A stretch of DNA of 64,000 bases from CAYLQA01 sp964385695 (GTDB lineage: Bacteria > Desulfobacterota > Desulfobulbia > Desulfobulbales > Desulfurivibrionaceae): NCBI GenBank assembly GCA_964385695.1, contig CAYLQA010000006.1:1-64000 (forward strand), written 5' to 3'. Positions 52,317 through 61,736 of the stretch are shown one piece after another. Each line of letters begins with the position of its first letter. The first letter of the stretch is position 1. Under the pieces are notes generated by a model. It searched no databases and had not been told where the DNA came from. It saw nothing but the letters and a program-made list of their open reading frames with translations. The position numbers and the translations under genes are program-made.

Positions 52317-55292
52317 TCACCTGCACAGCTCCTGCTCCGCCAGCTCGTCTGCCGGGGCAAAGCCTCGGCGCATGGTGTTTTCCGTGACGGTGCGCGGGTC
52401 CATAAACTGGAGCAGGTAATCCGGGCCGCCCGCCTTGGAGCCGATGCCGGACATCTTAAAGCCGCCGAATGGCTGGCGTTGGACCAGGGCCCCGGTGATA
52501 CCCCGGTTAAGGTAAAGATTGCCCACGCGAAAATGCTTGCGGGCCAGGGCAAGATGACTGGGGCTGCGGCTGAAGACGCCCCCGGTTAAGGCAAAGGGCG
52601 TGCTGTTGGCAATGGTGATGGCCTCTTCATAGGTTGCCGCCTTCATCAGGCTCAGGACCGGGCCGAAGATCTCCTCCTGGGCCAGGCGGTGTTCGGGTTG
52701 GATGTCGCCGAAGATGCTTAAGGGGGCGTAGTAGCCAGTGGCAGGGATCTCTCGGCTGAGGAGAAGGGTACCCTCCTTTTTTCCGATTTCGATATAGCGG
52801 AGAATTTTCTCCTGGGCCTCTTGATCCACCACCGGACCCATGAAATTGCCTGGCTTCTCTGCCGGGCCAATGGCTAAAGATTGGGCCGCAGCAAGCAGGC
52901 GCTCCACGAATTTCTCATATACACCCTCCAGAATAATCACCCTGGAGCAGGCTGAGCATTTTTGTCCCTGGTACCCGAAGGCGGAATGAAGCACATGGAC
53001 AACGGCCTGGTCCAGGTCTGCATCATCATCAATAATGATCGCATTTTTACCGCCCATCTCGGCGATGACCTTCTTGACATGGGTTTGTCCGACATGCGCC
53101 CTGTTGCCCCGTTCGGCAATACGTAAGCCAACCTCCATGGAGCCGGTAAAGGCGATGAGGTTGATATCTGGATGATCCACCAGGTAATTTCCGATCTCGC
53201 TGCCATTGCCGGGGATGAAATTGAAGACACCATCCGGCAGACCTGCCTGCCTGAAAATCTCAGCCAGGCGATACCCAACCACTGCCGCGAGGGAAGCAGG
53301 CTTAAAGAGCACGCAGTTGCCGCTGACCAGGGCGGCCGCGCACATGCCGCAACTGATGGCCATGGGAAAGTTCCAGGGGGAGATGACTGCGGCCAGTCCC
53401 TTGGGCTCATAAAAATAATGGTTCAACTCGCCGGGCTCATTGCCGAGCCGTTGTCTGGTGCCTAAACGGATCATCTCGCGGCCGTAGTACTCCAAAAAAT
53501 CAATGGCCTCTGCCACATCGCCGTATGCCTGGTCCCATTGTTTGCCAACCTCAAGCACCTGCCAGGCTGCCAATTTGACGATATCACGCCGGGCAATTTC
53601 CGCAGCCTTAAAGAGACACCCCGCCCGCTCGTTTGCCGGAGTATTGCGCCAGGCGGGTAGGGCTTCTTGGGCTGCAGCAATGGCCTGGTCTCCCTCGGCC
53701 TGACCGGCCTGGCAAACCTGGCCGATGATTTCGTCCGGATTGGCCGGATTGACCGAGGCAGCCACGCGTTCGCTCTGTACCTCCTTGCCGTTGATGAGCA
53801 GGGGATAGGTTTGCCCCAGTTGCTCACGCACGGCAGCCAAAGCTGGGGGAAATGCCGAGCGCAGATCCGAACGGCTGAAGTCGGCCATGGGCTCGTTGTG
53901 AAAGGAGGTGGGATCTGCGCTGCTGCTCATGCTGTCGTGTTCTCCTTTGTGAGGGGCAGCAAGGAGATGCGCAGCATCGGCCTGTTCAACAAAGCGCTGC
54001 CTCAAAAATGAATCGTTGGCCGTGTTCTCCAGCAGACGGCGTACCAGGTAGGCCATGCCGGGCAGCAGTTCGCCGTAAGCGCTGTACAGTCTGATTCGAT
54101 TGCATTCCTTAGCCAGGGCATGCTGCACCGGCCCAGCCATGCCGTAGAGGAGTTGAAACTCGTATTGCTCTGGCGGCACGTCATGGGCCTTTGCCAGCTC
54201 CATGACCGCGGCAATGGTCCGGATATTATGGGAGGCGCAGGCCAGGTGGCAGATATCGTGATTGGCCAAAACGGTGTGGGCCAGCCGTTCAAAGGCGGCA
54301 TCGCTCTCGGCCTTGTGCAGATAAACCGGCATGGGCCAGCCGTTTTGTCTGGCAACCACGGTCTCGTAATCCCAATACGCCCCCTTGACCAAGCGAATGG
54401 ATATGGGCAGCTTTTCCGTTCTGGCCCAGGCGAGCAGTTGCTCCAGGTCTTTGTCCGTCTCCTTCAGGTAGGTTTGGAGAACAATGCCCAGGTGGGGATA
54501 CTCCCTAAGATCCGGGTCGCTCCGCAACCGGCGGTACACCTCAAGGATCATATCCTTGTAATGATACTGCTCCATATCGATACAGAGAAATCCGCCAATC
54601 TCTTTGGCCTTTACGGCAATAACCTTCAGGCGGCCAGAGATGGCATCCACCGAGCCCTGCCAGTTGGCCGGGTCAGCCTGGGAGTAGAGGCTGGTGGGTT
54701 TCACGGAGATATTGATTTTCGGGGCACTGCCCCAATCCAGGTCAGAGTCGCTGTCCAGCCCTGGCCACTGTTGCTGCTCTTGAGCCAAGTCGTTCAACAG
54801 GGTGAGATAATCGTTCAGATACTGCTCAGCCTCTTTTTCACTCACCGAGGCCTCGCCCAATATGTCCACGGTAAAGGCAAAGCCTTCATTGCGCAGAATG
54901 TTTAAGGAGGAACGCGCCTGATCAAGGTTTTCGCCGATGATGAACTGCCGGGCCATCTTCTCAATATTGTTGCGCAGGGAGGTTGCCATAACCTTGGCAG
55001 TAAAGCCGTTACCGTTGCCTATGCCCCACTGCAGCACCTTGGAGATTGCCTGGTCTGAATCACAGAAATATTCGTTGATGTGGCGGCTCAGTGATGTATC
55101 GGTGGTGAGGTAGGGGAGGACATCGACAAAACGGAAGAGGCGGACCTTGAAATCTTCATTGGCCATGGCCAGCTCCATGGCCTTGCCTGCCCACCAGTCC
55201 TTGGCAAATACCGATGGCGTCTCATTCGCAATCAGGCCCAGTAAACGCCGGCCCCGTTTCGTGATCTTTTCTTCCAGGCGCTTTTGCTCCAT
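52317..55292 (-). CDS. putA: Bifunctional proline dehydrogenase / P5C dehydrogenase
   Basis: 991 residues. The FAD proline dehydrogenase barrel spans about 80-430 (LPISIRLVKGAYWDYETVV). The aldehyde dehydrogenase spans about 500-980, with Glu in KKVIAEMGGKNAIIID and catalytic Cys in GYQGQKCSACSRVI. It oxidises proline to glutamate, feeding quinone and NAD. There is no N-terminal ribbon-helix-helix domain, so it is not a self-regulating PutA of the E. coli kind. ATG at 55292 follows AAGGAGG. Confidence 0.93.
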   Translation of the reverse strand: MEQKRLEEKITKRGRRLLGLIANETPSVFAKDWWAGKAMELAMANEDFKVRLFRFVDVLPYLTTDTSLSRHINEYFCDSDQAISKVLQWGIGNGNGFTAKVMATSLRNNIEKMARQFIIGENLDQARSSLNILRNEGFAFTVDILGEASVSEKEAEQYLNDYLTLLNDLAQEQQQWPGLDSDSDLDWGSAPKINISVKPTSLYSQADPANWQGSVDAISGRLKVIAVKAKEIGGFLCIDMEQYHYKDMILEVYRRLRSDPDLREYPHLGIVLQTYLKETDKDLEQLLAWARTEKLPISIRLVKGAYWDYETVVARQNGWPMPVYLHKAESDAAFERLAHTVLANHDICHLACASHNIRTIAAVMELAKAHDVPPEQYEFQLLYGMAGPVQHALAKECNRIRLYSAYGELLPGMAYLVRRLLENTANDSFLRQRFVEQADAAHLLAAPHKGEHDSMSSSADPTSFHNEPMADFSRSDLRSAFPPALAAVREQLGQTYPLLINGKEVQSERVAASVNPANPDEIIGQVCQAGQAEGDQAIAAAQEALPAWRNTPANERAGCLFKAAEIARRDIVKLAAWQVLEVGKQWDQAYGDVAEAIDFLEYYGREMIRLGTRQRLGNEPGELNHYFYEPKGLAAVISPWNFPMAISCGMCAAALVSGNCVLFKPASLAAVVGYRLAEIFRQAGLPDGVFNFIPGNGSEIGNYLVDHPDINLIAFTGSMEVGLRIAERGNRAHVGQTHVKKVIAEMGGKNAIIIDDDADLDQAVVHVLHSAFGYQGQKCSACSRVIILEGVYEKFVERLLAAAQSLAIGPAEKPGNFMGPVVDQEAQEKILRYIEIGKKEGTLLLSREIPATGYYAPLSIFGDIQPEHRLAQEEIFGPVLSLMKAATYEEAITIANSTPFALTGGVFSRSPSHLALARKHFRVGNLYLNRGITGALVQRQPFGGFKMSGIGSKAGGPDYLLQFMDPRTVTENTMRRGFAPADELAEQELCR

Positions 55293-55710
55293 ATACCCTC
55301 CTTGTGCGCGCAAAAAATCTCTTCTCCCTTAGCCTATCACAACAAGGAGGCGGGCAGGTATGGCATTTTTTGCCTGAAGGATGTGGAGGCAGTGGAAAAA
55401 AAGAAGGCTTGCCCTTTTTTATATTCCGTAAACGTATGACCGGCCAGGAGCGCTTACCCAAGGTCTGGATGCTCCTTGGGTGCTCACAGTGCAAGGCCCC
55501 GGAATACGCCAAGAACAGAATCCCCAAAAGCTTTTACGATAATCAGGATTTTTACTCAAAAGAGAAAGATAAAATCTAGGCAGAATGAAGCTTGTTCGCC
55601 AAGGATTACCCTAACGGGTAAATTCAACACTTGGCATGAGGCGGTGGATAATTATATTCTGGGTATGGATGGCCTTGGGTCATACGGCGACAATAATTGA
55701 GGATGCTGCT
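55293..55710. other. Divergent intergenic region, no gene seen
   Basis: 418 nt between putA and the lipoprotein gene. Open frames here have poor composition and no ribosome binding site. Promoters for both genes must lie here, but none is clear. Confidence 0.45.
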
Positions 55711-56067
55711 ATGAAAAAAAATAATCCACTGATAATACTCTCTCTGCTCGCGCTCTATGGGAGCATGCTGCTCGCCGGTTGCGTGGCTGCCGTTGAGGAG
55801 GTCGCACCGGCAAGGGGCGAACAGGTCGGGCAAGTTCTCTTTTTAAAGGGTAAGGTCAAAAAGGTGAAGCCTGAGAGCAAAATGATCTCACTGAAACCCA
55901 AAAAAGGAAAGTCTCTGCACTTTATTGTTCCGGAACAGGCAAAAACCATCGGCTTTAAAATGTTGGATGAACTTGAGCCCAAGCAACAGCTCAAGATCTG
56001 GTATGTGCGGGATGGTGAGAAAAACAGGGCCATCAAGGTGGAAAGATTGCCTGAGTTGGGCTGCTGA
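55711..56067 (+). CDS. Small lipoprotein of unknown function
   Basis: 118 residues. A signal peptide ends in the lipobox MLLAGC, so Cys about 22 is lipidated. The rest is a basic beta-rich domain (VGQVLFLKGKVKKVKPESKM, then KQQLKIWYVRDGEKNRAIKV) that looks like a small OB/SH3-type barrel. ATG at 55711 after GAGGA is preferred over a longer frame from 55636. The exported DsrE-like protein follows after 38 nt on the same strand. Confidence 0.7.
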   Translation: MKKNNPLIILSLLALYGSMLLAGCVAAVEEVAPARGEQVGQVLFLKGKVKKVKPESKMISLKPKKGKSLHFIVPEQAKTIGFKMLDELEPKQQLKIWYVRDGEKNRAIKVERLPELGC

Positions 56068-56105
56068 GCAACAGGGCTGGATTCATCCAGAAAAGGGGAA
56101 GTGGC

Positions 56106-56603
56106 ATGAAAAAGATATGTATTCTTTTGAGCATGGGGGTCTTTGTTGCGCTGTCTTTTTTACCCGCCTTGGCCCAACAGCAGCAAAATACCAGGGCCCT
56201 GGGCGATTTGAAGACAGTAAAGGTCTATTTTGATGTCAAAACAAAGAGCATCAATAAGGTGGTCACCCAGCTTGGCCTGATTATTGAGACCTACGGGCAG
56301 ATTAAAAAGGCGGGCGTGGAGCCAAGGTTCATAGTCGGATTTCGCAACGAGGCGAGCAACTTTGTGACCCAGGGAGAAGACGACTATATCTTTGAAGAGG
56401 ATGCCCCGGCCAAGAAAAAGGTCCAAACCTTGGTGCAGCGCCTAAAAAAGCGCGGCATAATCATGGAGCAATGCGGAATTACAGCCGAGTTGTATGAGAT
56501 AGATCTGGAGGATTTTTTGCCGGAACTAGAGATCATCCAAAACTCCTATATTTCCATGATCGGTTACCAGGCCCAAGGCTACTCCCAGCTGACGATGGAT
56601 TGA
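56106..56603 (+). CDS. Exported DsrE/DsrF-like protein
   Basis: 165 residues: a Sec signal (about 1-23, ending FLPALAQ) followed by a DsrE-type alpha/beta domain (KTVKVYFDVKTKSINKVVTQ, VEPRFIVGFRNEAS, MEQCGITAELYEIDLEDFLP, then IQNSYISMIGYQAQGY). A single Cys sits in MEQCGI, about where DsrE-type sulfur carriers keep theirs. Cytosolic DsrE carries persulfide sulfur; an exported form could bind sulfur species in the periplasm, which is inference. AGGGGAAG lies before the ATG. Confidence 0.75.
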   Translation: MKKICILLSMGVFVALSFLPALAQQQQNTRALGDLKTVKVYFDVKTKSINKVVTQLGLIIETYGQIKKAGVEPRFIVGFRNEASNFVTQGEDDYIFEEDAPAKKKVQTLVQRLKKRGIIMEQCGITAELYEIDLEDFLPELEIIQNSYISMIGYQAQGYSQLTMD

Positions 56604-56715
56604 GCATCCCGAAAAAGCAAAGCCCCGCAAGATAGAATTCCTTGATTTGGTTGAATGTAAGAAACTGTAATTTTTTTACAAATCAAGCCGGAGAATGGGG
56701 TATTGTTCTGCTGCG

Positions 56716-56883
56716 CCTAGTGTCGCGTCAAGGATGAAATGGCGTAATATCGCGCCTCCATTTTTTATGCCGGCAAGACACGACTTCAAGAGCATAGTTG
56801 TGCTATGTGGCTGAAGTCGTAACGCAGCAGGCGTGAAAAAGGGCAAGCGAGATGCGTCATTTCAGAGTTGACGCGACACTAGG
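56716..56883. mobile_element. MITE-like palindromic element, 168 bp
   Basis: Perfect 16-bp terminal inverted repeats CCTAGTGTCGCGTCAA (56716-56731) and TTGACGCGACACTAGG (56868-56883), extending with mismatches to about 40 bp. The centre also pairs (ACGACTTCA...TGAAGTCGT and GCATAG/CTATG), so the whole element folds as one long hairpin. It has no ORF. CTAG at both tips may be the target sequence. It fills the gap between the DsrE-like gene and the pseudouridine synthase gene, ending 30 nt before the latter. Confidence 0.8.
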
Positions 56884-56913
56884 CATGGAGCAAAGGTCAA
56901 AGTAAGGTGGAGC

Positions 56914-57546
56914 ATGGAAGTGATTTATGAGGACAACCATCTGCTGGTGGTGAATAAGCCATGCGGCCAGTTGGTGCAGGGCGATATGACAGGCAGGGCC
57001 ACCTTGCTTGATGAGGCCAAGGCCTGGCTCAAAGAAAAATACAACAAGCCGGGCAATGTTTTTTTGGCCCTGGTCCACCGCCTGGATCGACCGGCGTCAG
57101 GGGTGATCGTTTTGGCCCGTACCTCCAAGGCTGCTTCCCGCCTTTCTGAAGAGATCCGCAAACACCGACCGAAAAAAATCTACTGGGCAAAGGTTGCAGG
57201 CAAAACACCCAGCCAGGGAACCTGGACCGACCGGCTGGAGCGGCAGGAGTTTTGCTCCCGCGTTGTGGCGGAACCTATGGGCAAAGAGGCGCGCTTGAGC
57301 TTTACCCGCCTCTCTTATGACAATGGAGTGAGTCTTGTTGAGATCACCCTTGAGACCGGCAGGTATCACCAGATCAGGGTGCAGTTTGCCCATAGGGGAT
57401 TCCCGATTTTGGGCGATCGGCGTTATGGTTCCCAGCAACCCTTTGCTGACGATGCCATTGCCCTTCATGCCCGCGAGATGCGCATCCGTCATCCTACCAC
57501 AAAAGAAGAGATGCACTTTGTTGCCGAGCCCGGTGCGGGTTGGTAA
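56914..57546 (+). CDS. RluA-family 23S rRNA/tRNA pseudouridine synthase
   Basis: 210 residues. VIYEDNHLLVVNKPCGQLVQ, ALVHRLDRPASGVIVLARTS (catalytic Asp) and TGRYHQIRVQFAHRGFPILGDRRYG are the RluA/RluD signatures. No S4 domain is present. The target uridine cannot be told. AAGGTGG precedes the ATG, and the MITE-like element lies just upstream. Confidence 0.9.
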   Translation: MEVIYEDNHLLVVNKPCGQLVQGDMTGRATLLDEAKAWLKEKYNKPGNVFLALVHRLDRPASGVIVLARTSKAASRLSEEIRKHRPKKIYWAKVAGKTPSQGTWTDRLERQEFCSRVVAEPMGKEARLSFTRLSYDNGVSLVEITLETGRYHQIRVQFAHRGFPILGDRRYGSQQPFADDAIALHAREMRIRHPTTKEEMHFVAEPGAGW

Positions 57547-57737
57547 TCCCGCTGTCCTTCAACAAAAGGAAACTTGAACCCCTTTATTCCCCACAATGCT
57601 GCTGATCGTTTTTTGCGCAAATCCATGTTGCAGACTTGATTAATGAGCATCTGGGTGTTAGATGATTGGCATGGGTTGAGGGTGGGTAGCAATACCCAAT
57701 TTGAGAAGTTGAAAAGTAATGAACAAGGTTTTTGGCG

Positions 57738-58193
57738 ATGACTAAGGCTTCCCGCTTGAGAGAAGAAGGGTATCTTCCTGGTAACGAACATCTCTTTAGA
57801 GATGCGCTCGAACATGCCCGGAATAGTAACTTTTCCGCATTGGACGGCCTGGATTTGGGCGTCGGAATGATCAGCTCAAAGAAACAGTTCATCTACGTAA
57901 ACGCCAAGTTCTGCGAGATTACCGGCTATACGAGCGTTGAGCTTGTCGGCCAGGCACCGGCCATGCTTTTTACCAAAGAAGATTTTCCCAAAATGCTCAT
58001 CAACATGCAGAGCATTGCCGAGGCAGAAGGGTTGTATGTGAACGGCACGCCTCTGTGCTATCTGCGAAAAGACAGGAGCAAGATAATGTGCCAGTTTGCC
58101 GGTCACAAGGTAAATGTCTCGGGTGAGCCTTGCCTGATTGGTTTTTTAAAGGAAGGCCACCTGGTCCCGCCGTCAGAGATCGATGCGCAGTAA
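57738..58193 (+). CDS. Single-domain PAS protein
   Basis: 151 residues: a short basic N-terminus, then one PAS domain (about 42-140; FIYVNAKFCEITGYTSVELV). No output domain. It may act as a free sensor that docks on a kinase or cyclase. ATG at 57738 is preferred over a TTG two codons earlier. Confidence 0.75.
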   Translation: MTKASRLREEGYLPGNEHLFRDALEHARNSNFSALDGLDLGVGMISSKKQFIYVNAKFCEITGYTSVELVGQAPAMLFTKEDFPKMLINMQSIAEAEGLYVNGTPLCYLRKDRSKIMCQFAGHKVNVSGEPCLIGFLKEGHLVPPSEIDAQ

Positions 58194-58219
58194 ATCATAT
58201 CTGTGAACCGGAGTGCTCC

Positions 58220-58834
58220 ATGCTCAGTCCTGAGTTTTTATTGGCCTCTTTCATCGTGGTGCTGGTTCCCGGCACCGGGGTGATCTATACTATTTCCACC
58301 GGTTTGTTCCGGGGCTGGCAGGCAAGTATTGCCGCGGCCCTTGGCTGCACCCTTGGTATTGTGCCGCATCTGTTGGCCAGTGTTTTCGGCCTGGCCGCCT
58401 TGCTCCATGTGAGCGCTTTGGCCTTTCAGGCCGTTAAATTCGCCTGGGTGGCCTATCTTTTTTATCTTGCCTGGGGCATGTGGCAAGAAAACGGAGCCAT
58501 CGCCTTTGAAAAAAGCGAGCAGAAAAAGGGCAGGGCGCAAACCCTGATCCGTGGATTTTTGCTCAATATTCTCAACCCCAAGCTCTCCATCTTTTTTCTC
58601 GCCTTTATGCCGCAGTTTGTCGAGGCAAGCGCCGCCTCCCCCATGCCGCAGATGGTCGGCCTCAGCGGGGTTTTCATGCTCATGACCCTGGTGGTCTTTA
58701 TCCTCTATGGTTTTTGCGCCCATGGCGTGCGCAGCCATGTTGCCTCCTCACCCGGCCTGGTTCGCAGACTGCAACGCGTCTTTGCTGCCGGATTTGCCGC
58801 CTTGGGCCTCAAGCTCGCTCTGACGGACCAATAA
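58220..58834 (+). CDS. LysE/RhtB-family exporter 1
   Basis: 204 residues with about six helices. FIVVLVPGTGVIYTISTGLF matches the LysE N-terminal PG(P/T)xxx motif, and RGFLLNILNPKLSIFFLAFM is the second signature. It exports amino acids or similar small solutes; substrate unknown. GGAG precedes the ATG at 58220. A second LysE gene lies at 60192. Confidence 0.88.
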   Translation: MLSPEFLLASFIVVLVPGTGVIYTISTGLFRGWQASIAAALGCTLGIVPHLLASVFGLAALLHVSALAFQAVKFAWVAYLFYLAWGMWQENGAIAFEKSEQKKGRAQTLIRGFLLNILNPKLSIFFLAFMPQFVEASAASPMPQMVGLSGVFMLMTLVVFILYGFCAHGVRSHVASSPGLVRRLQRVFAAGFAALGLKLALTDQ

Positions 58835-58847
58835 GTCTTATTTCTCC

Positions 58848-59297
58848 ATGGAAGAATTTTTTACTGCCCACGGCCTGCTGGCCCTGTTTCTGTTAAGTTT
58901 TCTGGCCTCAACCGTTATTCCGCTCGGTTCGGAATGGCTTCTGGTGACCCTGCTTGTTGAGGGGCACTCGCCTGCCATGCCCGTGGCTGTTGCCACACTT
59001 GGCAATACCCTAGGCGCTGTGACCACCTATCTCATAGGGTTGTATGGCGGCCCGTTTTTGATCAACAGGGTGCTGAGAATCAGTAACGAGGCGCAGGATC
59101 GGGCGGAGGGGTTGTACACAAGGTATGGTTCCTGGTCATTGCTCTTTTCCTGGCTGCCCATCATCGGCGATCCGCTCTGCTTGGTGGGGGGGCTGCTCAA
59201 AGTACGGCTGGGTCGGTTTTCCGCCCTGGTTTTAAGCGGTAAATTTGTCCGTTATGTTTTTGTCAGTCTGGTAGCCTTGAAAATTGTAGGAAACTAG
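58848..59297 (+). CDS. YqaA/DedA-like membrane protein
   Basis: 149 residues with four or five helices. FLASTVIPLGSEWLLVTLLV, NTLGAVTTYLIGLYGG and SWLPIIGDPLCLVGGLLKV match the VTT/SNARE-associated (YqaA branch) family. Members are implicated in phospholipid flipping or membrane homeostasis. It starts 13 nt after the LysE gene stop, so the two are probably co-transcribed. Confidence 0.85.
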   Translation: MEEFFTAHGLLALFLLSFLASTVIPLGSEWLLVTLLVEGHSPAMPVAVATLGNTLGAVTTYLIGLYGGPFLINRVLRISNEAQDRAEGLYTRYGSWSLLFSWLPIIGDPLCLVGGLLKVRLGRFSALVLSGKFVRYVFVSLVALKIVGN

Positions 59298-59310
59298 AGC
59301 ACCATTGGGT

Positions 59311-59946
59311 ATGGAATTTACCCAAATCGCAACGGAACTGACCACCTCGCTCAGCGATATATTCATCGCTATCCTCTCCTGTTATTTTGCCTGGCGTCTT
59401 TCTGCCTACAACGGCCCAGCCCTGAGAAAGAGGTTATGGCGACTCATGTTTTGCTCTCTGGCACTTGCCGCCCTGTTGGGCGGGGTGGTGCATGGGATTG
59501 TTTTGCCTGGACCGGTGTATCGTTTTTTATGGCAACCCATCTATATTGCCTTGAGCGCTACCATTGTCCTGTTTCTTGCAGCAACATCGCATGATCTGCT
59601 GGGCGAGGCGCGGGCGAAAAAATTGCTGCCCTTCCTCGCTGCAATAGGGCTCTTTTTCTATGGCCTGACATTGCTCCTCGCAGACAGTTTTGTGTATTTT
59701 TCCCTGTTCCAGGGTGTCTCAATGCTTGCTTGCCTCTTTTGTTTTGTCTATCTCTTTGCCCGGCGGCAAATTCCCGGTGCGGGGATAATCGTTCTGGCCA
59801 TTGTCGTTTCCATTGCCGCTGCATATGTGCAAACGTTGCAATATCTGAGGTTCAATCTCATCTTTGAATTTGATAACAATGGGTTGTATCATATTGTCCA
59901 GTCCGCAGGAGAGATCCTGCTCTATGTCGGGATAAGAAAAGGTTAG
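59311..59946 (+). CDS. Seven-helix membrane protein of unknown function
   Basis: 211 residues with about seven hydrophobic helices. It has charged residues within the membrane that recall the ceramidase/CREST-type layout (SLSDIFIAILSCYFAWRL, LLGGVVHGIVLPG, GLYHIVQSAGEILLYVG with D, H and H). That resemblance is weak and only suggestive. ATG at 59311 is taken over a TTG 6 nt earlier. It is part of a same-strand run of small envelope genes. Confidence 0.7.
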   Translation: MEFTQIATELTTSLSDIFIAILSCYFAWRLSAYNGPALRKRLWRLMFCSLALAALLGGVVHGIVLPGPVYRFLWQPIYIALSATIVLFLAATSHDLLGEARAKKLLPFLAAIGLFFYGLTLLLADSFVYFSLFQGVSMLACLFCFVYLFARRQIPGAGIIVLAIVVSIAAAYVQTLQYLRFNLIFEFDNNGLYHIVQSAGEILLYVGIRKG

Positions 59947-59954
59947 GAGTGTAT

Positions 59955-60158
59955 ATGCCGTATGTAAATATCAAGGTGACCAATGAGGGCGTGAGCCCGG
60001 AGCAGAAAGCGGAACTCATCAAAGGGGCGACCGAGCTTTTGGCCCGGGTGCTGAACAAGAATCCTGCCACCACCGTGGTGGTGATCGATGAGGTGGAAAC
60101 GGATAACTGGGGCATTGGCGGTGAGCCTGTCACCCTGCGCCGAAGCCGCGGCGAATAG
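59955..60158 (+). CDS. 4-oxalocrotonate tautomerase-like protein
   Basis: 67 residues beginning MPYVNIKVTNEGVSPEQKAE. In this family the N-terminal Pro exposed after Met removal is the catalytic base, so the start must be ATG-CCG at 59955 and not the in-frame GTG 6 nt earlier. It contains TTVVVIDEVETDNWGIGGEP, typical of the family. Substrate unknown. Confidence 0.88.
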   Translation: MPYVNIKVTNEGVSPEQKAELIKGATELLARVLNKNPATTVVVIDEVETDNWGIGGEPVTLRRSRGE

Positions 60159-60191
60159 ATTGCTGATCTTCCCAACAAAGGATAAAGGAAA

Positions 60192-60824
60192 ATGTCTTTT
60201 CAGTTCATACTGTTCTTCAGCATGACCGTGTTTGTGGCCTCGATTATTCCAGGCCCGAGTATGCTCCTTGCCTTGACCCATGGCATGCAATACGGGGCAA
60301 AACGGGCTCTGGCCTCGGCCCTGGGTAATGTGACCGTCACCCTGTTGCAGGCCGGGGTTTCCATTGCCGGCCTCGGTGCTGTCCTTATTGCCTCGGAGGC
60401 TGTTTTTCAGCTGGTCAAGTGGGCCGGAGCCGCCTACCTGGTGTACATGGGAATAGGGCTCTGGCGTTCGGCAAAGCTGACACTTGCGCCAAAGGATGCT
60501 TCTGCAAAGCCTTCCGCCCGGATGGGATTAAAAAAGATGTTCCTGCAGGCAGCCTTTGTCACTGCCGGCAACCCCAAGGCCATCGTCTTTTTCAGTGCGG
60601 TCTTCCCACAGTTTATTAATCCGGACATCGCCTATCTGCCGCAAAGTATCATGCTGATGAGCATGGGCGCTCTTATAGCCTTTGCCTGTTTTATGATCTA
60701 CGCCATTGGCGGGCAAAAGATGGTTTCGCTTTTTTCAAAGGTCGCCTTTGGCAGGTATGTCAACCGGATCATCGGCGGAACCTTTATCGGTGCAGGTATT
60801 GGCCTGGCCGCTAGCAGCCGCTGA
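60192..60824 (+). CDS. LysE/RhtB-family exporter 2
   Basis: 210 residues, six helices. ASIIPGPSMLLALTHGMQYG is the LysE motif with intact PGPS, and QAAFVTAGNPKAIVFFSAVF the second block. Likely an amino acid or homoserine-type exporter. It resembles, but is clearly distinct from, the exporter at 58220. Confidence 0.9.
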   Translation: MSFQFILFFSMTVFVASIIPGPSMLLALTHGMQYGAKRALASALGNVTVTLLQAGVSIAGLGAVLIASEAVFQLVKWAGAAYLVYMGIGLWRSAKLTLAPKDASAKPSARMGLKKMFLQAAFVTAGNPKAIVFFSAVFPQFINPDIAYLPQSIMLMSMGALIAFACFMIYAIGGQKMVSLFSKVAFGRYVNRIIGGTFIGAGIGLAASSR

Positions 60825-60882
60825 TGGAGAAGCTAAACTTACTCATTCATCCACATTTATCGATACATTGCAGGAGGAAAAT

Positions 60883-61710
60883 TTGCAGAGGGATAAGGGA
60901 ATTCTGTATGTGTTTGTTGTCTGTTGCCTATTGGTCTTTAGCGCATCCCAGGCCATGGCCTTTGGCGGTTGGGGCGGTAAGGGGAAAGGAAAAAAGATGG
61001 GCAAGAAAAAAAGGAAAATGACCCTTGAGCAGATGCAGGATAAGGGCTTGATTGCAACGGGCCTAACGCCAATCTACCCCACAGAGGCAACATGCCTTGA
61101 AATAGCCTCCGCCTTTGCCTCAGAAAGGCGTTATGACGGCAGCTTTCGGCCTTCCTTTGCCTTCCATGGTTATCACAGTGGTATTGATATCAGCGTAAAG
61201 ATCGGCACCCCCATTGTTGCCATTGCCGATGGCACGGTCATCCAGGTTGCAGAGGCAGGTAGGATGGTGGGGATCAAGATCACCCTGCAGCACTCCCCGG
61301 AAGACACAGGCCTTGCTGAATGGACCTACTCAAAGTACCAGCACCTTGACAAGATGCCGACTCTCAAGGTTGGCGAGCCGGTAAAGATGGGTGAGGTCAT
61401 CGGTCTTGCGGGCAGGACCGGCACCACCGGCGGTCATTATGGCAGCAGAGGATATCCCCATTTGCATATGAATGTCTACTCCGGTGACTCGGAATTTACG
61501 GTAAGAGACGGGCATAAACTCTCCCCCATAAATATGCAGTTTTTGGATCCGTTGACCTTTTATTATCAAAAGGAACTGGACAGCAATGTCTTAAAAGATA
61601 TGCCGGCTGAAGAAAAGTCATTTGCCATTCCATATAAGACCACGGGCGGCAAAGTCGTACCTGAGCAAACCAAGGTTGTCTGGCCTTTTTTATGTGAACC
61701 GACTCAATAA
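60883..61710 (+). CDS. Exported M23-family peptidase
   Basis: 275 residues. The start is a TTG at 60883, set by AGGAGG 5 nt upstream and by the signal peptide it opens (QRDKGILYVFVVCCLLVF, ending SQAMA). A Lys/Gly-rich linker precedes the M23 domain: GYHSGIDIS gives the HxxxD and GYPHLHMNVY the HxH zinc ligands. It probably cuts peptidoglycan or a protein in the periplasm. The open frame extends upstream into the LysE gene, but that part is not coding for this protein. Confidence 0.85.
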   Translation: MQRDKGILYVFVVCCLLVFSASQAMAFGGWGGKGKGKKMGKKKRKMTLEQMQDKGLIATGLTPIYPTEATCLEIASAFASERRYDGSFRPSFAFHGYHSGIDISVKIGTPIVAIADGTVIQVAEAGRMVGIKITLQHSPEDTGLAEWTYSKYQHLDKMPTLKVGEPVKMGEVIGLAGRTGTTGGHYGSRGYPHLHMNVYSGDSEFTVRDGHKLSPINMQFLDPLTFYYQKELDSNVLKDMPAEEKSFAIPYKTTGGKVVPEQTKVVWPFLCEPTQ

Positions 61711-61736
61711 CGGTTAGGGGAGGGGGACCATTACCA

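Noticed and set aside
55304..55579. 91-codon frame in the putA upstream region
   Set aside because: No ribosome binding site, poor composition and no recognisable domain; treated as non-coding.
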